Source of the DNA: Xanthobacter autotrophicus
Lineage (GTDB): Bacteria > Pseudomonadota > Alphaproteobacteria > Rhizobiales > Xanthobacteraceae
DNA: 64,000 bases
Reading direction: 5' to 3'
Assembly (NCBI RefSeq): GCF_005871085.1
Contig: NZ_VAUP01000035.1
Span: forward strand, 248,001-312,000
A program made the translations under genes and the position numbers. Each line of letters starts with the position of its first letter. Positions within the stretch are counted from its first letter, which is position 1. Below are positions 58,546-64,000 of this stretch, piece after piece. The notes below the pieces were generated by a model. The model did no database searches and was not told the origin of the DNA. It saw nothing but the letters and a program-made list of their open reading frames with translations.

Positions 58546-60135
58546 TCAGGGATGCCCCTTGCCCGGATGGCCGCCACCATGGGGATTGCCACCATGGGGG
58601 TTGCCCATGCCGTGAGGATGGCTACCGCCGTGTCCGCCACCCATGCCGTGGGGCGCGCCGCCCGGATGACCTCCAGGATGGCCCCCCGGATGGCCGCCCT
58701 TCGGCTGCTCCTTCTGGGCCGCCGGCGTGGTGGAGCGCGTGCGCGCCTCGACCCCCGGCACCTGCCGCACCAGATCGCGGAAGGCGTCGCCGCGCACCTC
58801 GAAGTTCGGGAACTGGTCGAAGCTGGCGCAGGCCGGCGACAGCAGCACCACCGGCTCCTTCAGCCCGGAGGCCTCGGCATCCCGCGCGGCGGCTGCCACC
58901 GCCTTGTCGAGGGTGCCGACGATCTCGTGGGCGACCGTGCCGCCCAGGGTCGCGGCGAACTCTTCAGCCGCCTCGCCGATCAGATAGGCCTTGGCGACGC
59001 GATCGAAGAACGGCGCCAGCGGGGTGATGCCGCCGGTCTTGGGCTTGCCGCCGGCGATCCAGAAGATGTCGTTGAAGCTCGCCAGCGCCCGCTCGGCGGC
59101 GTCCGCATTGGTGGCCTTGGAATCGTTGACGAACAGCACCGGGCCCTTGTTCGCCACCTCTTCCATGCGGTGGGCGAGGCCGGGAAAGCGCTTCATGGCC
59201 ACGGTGATGACCTCGGGCGCGACGCCCACGCCGCGGCAGGCGGCGAAGGCGGCGGCGGCGTTCTGCGCATTGTGGGTGCCGCGCAGGGAGCCGATACCGG
59301 TGAGCGGCAGGCGGAAGCGCTCGGCCCCGCCCTCGGACACCACCAGCGTCTCGCCATCCAGCCAGATGCCGTCGGGCAGCGGGCGCTTCACCGAGATGCG
59401 CACCACATGCTTGCCCGCCTCGACGGCCCGGTCCGCCATGGTGGCGGAGAACTCGTCGTCCACGCCCACCACGGCGGTGCCGCCGCCCTCGACGCCGGCG
59501 ACGAGGCGTTCCTTGACCGCCGCGTAATGCTCAAGGCTGCCGTGGCGGTCGAGATGGTCGGGGGTGACATTCAGCATCACGCCCACGGACGGGTCGAGGC
59601 TGGGGGCGAGGTCCACCTGGTAGGACGAGCACTCCACCACATGCACCCGGCCCGGCTTGGGCGGGGCGAGGGAGAGGATGGCGGTGCCGATATTGCCGCC
59701 CATCTGCACGTCGCGCCCGGCTACCCGCAGGATGTGGGTGATGAGCGCCGTGGTGGTGGACTTGCCGTTGGTGCCGGTGATGGCGATGAAGGGCGAGCGC
59801 CGGGCGATAGCGTGCCGTTCCCGGCAGAACAGCTCGATGTCGCCGATCACCTCCGCGCCGGCGTCGCGCGCCAGCTTCACCGACCAGTGCGGCTCGGGAT
59901 GGGTGAGCGGCACGCCGGGCGAGAGCACGAGGGCGGCCACCACCGTCCAGTCGATGGACCTCAGGTCCTGGACCAGGATGCCGGCCTCGCCGGCCTTGTG
60001 GCGGGAGACCTCGGCATCGTCATAGGCGACGACATGGGCGCCGCCGGCCTTGAGTGCTTCGGCGGTGGCGAGCCCGGAGCCGCCGAGCCCGAAAAGGGCG
60101 ACGGTCCGGTCCTTGAAGACGGTGACGGGGATCAT
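58546..60135 (-). CDS. murD: UDP-N-acetylmuramoylalanine-D-glutamate ligase MurD with His/Gly-rich tail
   Basis: MurD adds D-Glu to UDP-MurNAc-L-Ala in the cytoplasm. Of 529 residues, about 1-465 are the normal enzyme: [20 protein letters not shown], the ATP loop [31 protein letters not shown] and [20 protein letters not shown]. The last 50 residues are an unusual repeat tail of GGHP, PHG and MGN-type units with 11 His. The family normally ends near the RGDAF segment. I chose ATG 60135 ([15 protein letters not shown]). A TTG nine codons upstream (60162) has a better-spaced Shine-Dalgarno sequence (GGGAG). Confidence 0.95.
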   Translation of the reverse strand: MIPVTVFKDRTVALFGLGGSGLATAEALKAGGAHVVAYDDAEVSRHKAGEAGILVQDLRSIDWTVVAALVLSPGVPLTHPEPHWSVKLARDAGAEVIGDIELFCRERHAIARRSPFIAITGTNGKSTTTALITHILRVAGRDVQMGGNIGTAILSLAPPKPGRVHVVECSSYQVDLAPSLDPSVGVMLNVTPDHLDRHGSLEHYAAVKERLVAGVEGGGTAVVGVDDEFSATMADRAVEAGKHVVRISVKRPLPDGIWLDGETLVVSEGGAERFRLPLTGIGSLRGTHNAQNAAAAFAACRGVGVAPEVITVAMKRFPGLAHRMEEVANKGPVLFVNDSKATNADAAERALASFNDIFWIAGGKPKTGGITPLAPFFDRVAKAYLIGEAAEEFAATLGGTVAHEIVGTLDKAVAAAARDAEASGLKEPVVLLSPACASFDQFPNFEVRGDAFRDLVRQVPGVEARTRSTTPAAQKEQPKGGHPGGHPGGHPGGAPHGMGGGHGGSHPHGMGNPHGGNPHGGGHPGKGHP

Positions 60136-60255
60136 GGCTTTGCGAAAATTCCGGTGCGGCAATGGTCGTCTCCCTTTCGTCTAGAGCAAGACGGCCGAAA
60201 GTGCGAATGCCTTTCGCAAGCCACAGAAGTCTTACGGGAAATCCCGTGGTTGACC

Positions 60256-60289
60256 TTCCGCAACATTCGGAACATTGAATGTTGCGGAA
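60256..60289. promoter_or_regulatory. 13-bp inverted repeat upstream of the DUF2892 gene
   Basis: TTCCGCAACATTC and GAATGTTGCGGAA are perfect inverted repeats with an 8-base spacer, ending five bases before the Shine-Dalgarno sequence (GAGGAG). It could be an operator for a dimeric repressor or a stem-loop in the mRNA leader. The spacer partly repeats the motif (GGAACATT). Confidence 0.65.
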
Positions 60290-60307
60290 CCGATTGAGGA
60301 GATGGGC

Positions 60308-60526
60308 ATGGCGAATGTGGGTGGGATCGACCGCGTGTTGCGGTTCATCGTGGGTGTGGTGCTGATCCTGGTGCCGTTCGTGGCACCGTCGGTCCAGGCT
60401 CTGGCCGGCCTTGGGAGCTGGGGCTGGATCATCGGCGCCGTGGGGCTGGTGATGCTGCTCACCGCCATTTTCCGCTTCTGCCCGGCCTATGTGCCGTTCG
60501 GCATCAAGACGTGCGCAAGGGAGTGA
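60308..60526 (+). CDS. Small DUF2892-family inner-membrane protein
   Basis: This 72-residue protein starts MANVGGIDRVLRFIVGVVLI. It has two transmembrane segments (about 10-30 and 40-60), a short N-terminal amphipathic part, and a conserved end RFCPAYVPFGIKTC with two Cys. This matches DUF2892 (YgaP membrane-part-like) proteins, whose function is unclear. A strong GAGGAG lies seven bases before ATG 60308; another ATG at 60302 is too close to it. The gene points against all its neighbours and sits in the mraY-murD gap. Confidence 0.85.
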   Translation: MANVGGIDRVLRFIVGVVLILVPFVAPSVQALAGLGSWGWIIGAVGLVMLLTAIFRFCPAYVPFGIKTCARE

Positions 60527-60606
60527 GGCTGCGCACAAGAGAGACGGAACGGGAGTGAGGCGCGCAAGAGTTGGGCTTCAACCTCATGGATACGAAAATG
60601 GATATG

Positions 60607-60642
60607 AAAAAGGCCCGGGGAGACGCTCCCACGGGCCTTTTT
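60607..60642. terminator. Bidirectional terminator between the DUF2892 gene and mraY
   Basis: AAAAAGGCCCG and CGGGCCTTTTT form an 11-bp stem with an inner GGGAG/CTCCC extension and A/T runs on both sides. It would end both the small membrane gene and the murE-murF-mraY transcript, so murD probably needs its own promoter. Confidence 0.9.
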
Positions 60643-60667
60643 CATGAATGGGGACTGAACCTTCCCC

Positions 60668-61753
60668 TCACCGCAGCTTCAGCGTCGCGAGGCCCGCCAG
60701 GGCCAGCACCACGGCGACGATCCAGAAGCGGATCACCACCTGCGGCTCGGTCCAGCCGAGCTGCTCGAAATGGTGGTGGATGGGCGCCATCTTGAACACC
60801 CGCTTGCCGGTGAGCTTGAACGACACCACCTGCACGATCACCGACACCGCCTCCAGCACGAACAGGCCGCCAATGACCGCCAGCACGATCTCGTGCTTGG
60901 TGGCCACCGCCACCGTACCGAGCAGGCCGCCCAGGGCCAGCGAGCCGGTGTCGCCCATGAACACCTGGGCCGGCGGCGCGTTGAACCACAGGAAGCCCAG
61001 GCCCGCCCCCATCAGCGCCCCGCACACCACCGCCAACTCGCCGACGCCGGCCACATAGTGGATCTGCAGATAGTCGGCGAACACCACGTTGCCAGCGAGA
61101 TAGGCGATGAAGCCGAACGAGCCCGCCGCGATCATCACCGGCACGATGGCGAGGCCGTCGAGCCCGTCGGTGAGGTTCACCGCATTGCCCGCCGCCACGA
61201 TGACGAACATGCCGAAGATGGCGAAGAACATGCCGAGGTTGAGCAGCAGGTCCTTGAAGAAGGGGAAGGCCACCGAGGTGGAAAGCCCCGGCTTGCCCGC
61301 CGTCATGATGATCACCATCGCGACGCCGGCGATCACCGCCTCGATGCCGAGGCGCGCCTTGCCGGACAGGCCGTTGTGGGTCTGCTTCGTCACCTTCAGA
61401 TAGTCGTCGTAGAAGCCGATGAGGCCGAAGCCCAAAGTCACCAGCAGCACCACCCAGACGTAGGGGTTGGAGAGGTTCGCCCACAACAGGGTGGCGACCA
61501 CGATGCCCGACAGGATCATGAGCCCGCCCATGGTGGGCGTGCCCTTCTTGGTGAGCAGGTGCGACTGCGGCCCGTCGGTGCGGATGGGCTGGCCCTTGCC
61601 CTGCTTCAGGCGGAGCGTGGAAATCATGCCCGGCCCGAACAGGAACACGAACAGCAGCGCCGTCACCACCGCCCCGCCGGTGCGGAAGGTGATGTAACGG
61701 AACACGTTGAAGGCGGGAAACGACGCGTGGAATTCGGCAAGCCACTGGAGCAT
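60668..61753 (-). CDS. mraY: Phospho-N-acetylmuramoyl-pentapeptide transferase MraY
   Basis: MraY makes lipid I in the inner membrane. The 361-residue protein has about ten hydrophobic helices and the conserved [12 protein letters not shown] near 69-80, [14 protein letters not shown] near 107-120 (catalytic Asp pair), [11 protein letters not shown] near 194 and the HHHFEQLGW loop near 327. It starts seven bases after the murF stop. Confidence 0.98.
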   Translation of the reverse strand: MLQWLAEFHASFPAFNVFRYITFRTGGAVVTALLFVFLFGPGMISTLRLKQGKGQPIRTDGPQSHLLTKKGTPTMGGLMILSGIVVATLLWANLSNPYVWVVLLVTLGFGLIGFYDDYLKVTKQTHNGLSGKARLGIEAVIAGVAMVIIMTAGKPGLSTSVAFPFFKDLLLNLGMFFAIFGMFVIVAAGNAVNLTDGLDGLAIVPVMIAAGSFGFIAYLAGNVVFADYLQIHYVAGVGELAVVCGALMGAGLGFLWFNAPPAQVFMGDTGSLALGGLLGTVAVATKHEIVLAVIGGLFVLEAVSVIVQVVSFKLTGKRVFKMAPIHHHFEQLGWTEPQVVIRFWIVAVVLALAGLATLKLR

Positions 61754-61760
61754 TGAAAAA

Positions 61761-63212
61761 TTATCCTTCGAGCAGCGCGTCCTCGCCGGCGTGGAAACGC
61801 TCGGCGAGCTTCTTGACCAGGGGTCCCATGCGGCTGCCGTTGGATCCCTTCACCATGAGCGTGTCGCCGGCGCGGATGGCGGCGGCCACCATGGGTTCGA
61901 GATGGGCGGCGTGGATGGCATAGCCGCCCCGCCGATCCGAGGGGAGCGCCTGCCACAGGGCGTGCATCTGCGGGCCGCAGCAATAGACCTGGTCGATCTT
62001 CGCCGCGACGATGGCTTCGGCGAGGGCGGCATGGTGCGCCTCCCCGTCGGGGCCCAGTTCCAGCATGTCGCCCAGCACGGCGATATGCCGGCCGCGCGAC
62101 CCCACCGGGGTGCGGCTGAGCACATCAAGGGCGGCGCGCATGGAGGCGGGATTGGCGTTGTAGCTTTCGTCCAGCAGGGTGGCCTGCCCGCCCTTCAGCT
62201 GGAGCTGGACCGGCACGCCGCGCCCCGGCGGCGGCTTGAGGTGCGACAGGGCGAGGGCGGCAAGGGCCATGTCGGCACCGGCAAGCTTGGCGGCGGCGAG
62301 CACCGCCAGCATGTTCTGCACGATGTGGCGGCCGGGCATGCTCACCTTGAAGGTGACCGGGGTGCCCATCACATCCGCCACCGCCACCGAGCAATAGGAT
62401 TTCAGCGCCGCATCCTTCAGCCGCACGTCGGCGCCCTCGGCCTCGCCGAAGCTGACGATGCGGGAGATGCCACGCGCCTCGGCCGCCGCCTTCAGGCGGT
62501 CGAACAGGGGATTGTCCAGGTTCAGCACTGCCGCGCCACCAGGCTCCACGCCGTCGAAGATCTCCGCCTTGGCGTCGGCGATCTCCTCGATGGAGGCGAA
62601 CTGGGCGATGTGCACCGGCTCCACCGTGGTGACGATGGCCACATGCGGGCGCACCAGCTGCACCAGGGGCGTGATCTCGCCCGGATGGTTCATGCCGATC
62701 TCGAACACCCCGTAGCGCGCTTCCCGCGGGAAGCGGGCCAGCGACAGGGGCACGCCCCAATGATTGTTGTAGGAGGCGGCGGAGGCGTGGGTCTCGCCAT
62801 CGGCGCCCAGCGCGATGCGCAGGGCTTCCTTGGTGGTGGTCTTGCCCACCGATCCGGTCACCGCAATGATCTGCGCCGTTGAGCGCGCGCGGGCGGCGCG
62901 GGCCACGCCGCTGAGGGCGGCGAGCACGTCGTCCACTACCAGCAGCGGCGCATCGTCGGGGAAGGCATCGGCCCTGTCGCGGGCGACGACGCAGAGGGCT
63001 GCGCCGGCGCCGAGGGCCTTCTCCACATAGGCGTGGCCGTCGCTGTTCTCGCCGGTGATGGCGAAGAAGGCGTCGCCGGGGGAAAGCGTGCGGCTGTCAA
63101 TGGAGATGCCGGTGACATCGCGAGGCGTGCCGCGCATGGCGGCGCCCATGGCCTCCACCATTTCCGCTACGGTATGGAGGACCCGACCGCTCATGCCAGC
63201 GCTCCTGTTCAT
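61761..63212 (-). CDS. murF: UDP-N-acetylmuramoyl-tripeptide-D-alanyl-D-alanine ligase MurF
   Basis: MurF adds D-Ala-D-Ala to complete the UDP-MurNAc pentapeptide. The 483-residue protein has [26 protein letters not shown] near 37-62, the ATP loop [16 protein letters not shown] near 115-130, [10 protein letters not shown] near 166 and [16 protein letters not shown] near 345. ATG 63212 has a perfect AGGAGG seven bases upstream. It is followed directly by mraY and preceded by murE. Confidence 0.97.
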   Translation of the reverse strand: MNRSAGMSGRVLHTVAEMVEAMGAAMRGTPRDVTGISIDSRTLSPGDAFFAITGENSDGHAYVEKALGAGAALCVVARDRADAFPDDAPLLVVDDVLAALSGVARAARARSTAQIIAVTGSVGKTTTKEALRIALGADGETHASAASYNNHWGVPLSLARFPREARYGVFEIGMNHPGEITPLVQLVRPHVAIVTTVEPVHIAQFASIEEIADAKAEIFDGVEPGGAAVLNLDNPLFDRLKAAAEARGISRIVSFGEAEGADVRLKDAALKSYCSVAVADVMGTPVTFKVSMPGRHIVQNMLAVLAAAKLAGADMALAALALSHLKPPPGRGVPVQLQLKGGQATLLDESYNANPASMRAALDVLSRTPVGSRGRHIAVLGDMLELGPDGEAHHAALAEAIVAAKIDQVYCCGPQMHALWQALPSDRRGGYAIHAAHLEPMVAAAIRAGDTLMVKGSNGSRMGPLVKKLAERFHAGEDALLEG

Positions 63213-63280
63213 GCCGCTACCTCCTGCGAAGCCCACGCCCATCGTCCCCGCTCCGCGCGGCGATCGGACGACGCGTCCTC

Positions 63281-64000
63281 TTACCCTAGTTTGAGAGACG
63301 GGCTCGTCGAACCCGTTTCGAGAGCGGCGCGGACTTCCGCCGCGTCCGAGAATGGATATGTCCGGTCGCCGATGATTTGGCCGGTTTCGTGACCCTTGCC
63401 GGCAACAATGAGCGCATCCCCAGGCTGGAGCAGCGCCACGGCCGCCTTGATGGCTTCCGCCCGGTCGCCGATTTCCCTGGCGCCGCGGGCGCCTTCGAGG
63501 ATTTCGGCGCGGATGGCGGCGGGGTCCTCGCTGCGCGGATTGTCGTCGGTGACGATCACCACGTCCGCCTTGGAGGCGGCGATGGCGCCCATGAGGGGGC
63601 GCTTGCCCTTGTCCCGGTCGCCGCCGCAGCCGAACACCACCATGAGGCGACCCGGCACCGCGGCGCGCAACGTGTCGAGCACGGTGGCCAGCGCCTCCGG
63701 CTTGTGGGCGTAGTCCACGAACACCGGCCGGCGAGGGTCGTCGCCGATGCGCTCCAGCCGGCCGGGCACGCCTGTCAGGTATGCGAGGGCATCCAGCGCC
63801 GCCGCCCGCTCCGCCCCGCAGGCGATGGCAAGGCCGGCGGCGAGCAAGGCGTTGTCGAGCTGGAAGCGGCCCACCAGCGGCACGATGGCATGGCTGCCGT
63901 CGGCGAACATCACCTTCTGCCCGGTGCCGGATCCGGTGGTGCCGAAGATGTCGAGGCCGCCCTTCTGACCCTCGCCGATGGGCAGCAGCTTCAGGCCGCG
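63281..64000 (-). CDS. murE: UDP-N-acetylmuramoyl-tripeptide synthetase MurE (C-terminal half; 5' end outside window)
   Basis: The frame is open to the window edge, so about 239 residues of the C-terminal part are visible. It has the Mur-ligase domain [56 protein letters not shown] and the specificity motif [14 protein letters not shown] is the known signature for meso-diaminopimelate rather than lysine. The protein ends [11 protein letters not shown] then a Ser-rich tail. It is the upstream member of murE-murF-mraY. Confidence 0.96.
   Translation of the reverse strand, partial: RGLKLLPIGEGQKGGLDIFGTTGSGTGQKVMFADGSHAIVPLVGRFQLDNALLAAGLAIACGAERAAALDALAYLTGVPGRLERIGDDPRRPVFVDYAHKPEALATVLDTLRAAVPGRLMVVFGCGGDRDKGKRPLMGAIAASKADVVIVTDDNPRSEDPAAIRAEILEGARGAREIGDRAEAIKAAVALLQPGDALIVAGKGHETGQIIGDRTYPFSDAAEVRAALETGSTSPSLKLG

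Noticed and set aside
58120-60297. 725-codon + strand open frame over murD
   Set aside because: Antisense shadow of murD with repetitive composition; no domain.

Overview
The window looks like chromosomal DNA from a high-GC methylotrophic alphaproteobacterium of the Rhizobiales/Hyphomicrobiales, plausibly Xanthobacteraceae (Xanthobacter, Azorhizobium or Ancylobacter type; genus inferred from gene content, not proven). It carries tetrahydromethanopterin/methylofuran-linked formaldehyde oxidation genes, PQQ biosynthesis genes, and a typical alphaproteobacterial replication-origin neighbourhood. No phage, IS element, CRISPR array, tRNA or rRNA was recognised.

Region 1 (1-16340) is a C1-metabolism block. 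The + strand has the 3' part of mch and three cofactor genes: a RimK/MptN-like ATP-grasp ligase, a MfnD-like tyramine-glutamate ligase and a MfnF-like enzyme. On the - strand is fhcB-A-D-C, with ATGA overlaps at every junction and a c-type cytochrome downstream. Upstream of it, also on the - strand, is pqqABCDE, ending in two overlapping uncharacterised exported proteins. pqqA is only 25 codons long. An OmpR-type response regulator and its histidine kinase lie next to pqqA.

Region 2 (16487-36637) is mostly housekeeping: secB, a DUF1674 protein, uppP, a GST, queG, then miaB-ybeZ-ybeY-ybeX-lnt in the same order as E. coli. An XRE regulator-metK-trmB group follows, then a - strand run of an SDR protein, plsC, fur, rimI, tsaB, nfu, rho, hemJ and hemE.

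Region 3 (36638-51208) is the predicted chromosomal origin and centromere. The 339 bp between hemE and the PpsR-family gene hold two perfect CtrA boxes (TTAA-N7-TTAA), several DnaA-box-like sequences and a cluster of GANTC (CcrM) sites, like Caulobacter Cori. Rightwards are maf, aroE, coaE, dnaQ, a DUF255 protein, mnmE, mnmG, rsmG, parA and parB. A perfect parS lies between mnmE and mnmG, and a near-perfect one lies inside rsmG. Many flanking genes read away from the origin (- strand to the left, + strand to the right). mucR, a 1-kb non-coding stretch with palindromic elements, and recR follow.

Region 4 (51236-64000) reads almost entirely on the - strand: a LolA-like protein, ftsK, an aminotransferase, ribF, a HAD phosphatase, murD, mraY, murF and partial murE. 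The mur cluster is interrupted between mraY and murD by a small + strand DUF2892 membrane gene, and murD carries an unusual His/Gly-rich C-terminal tail.
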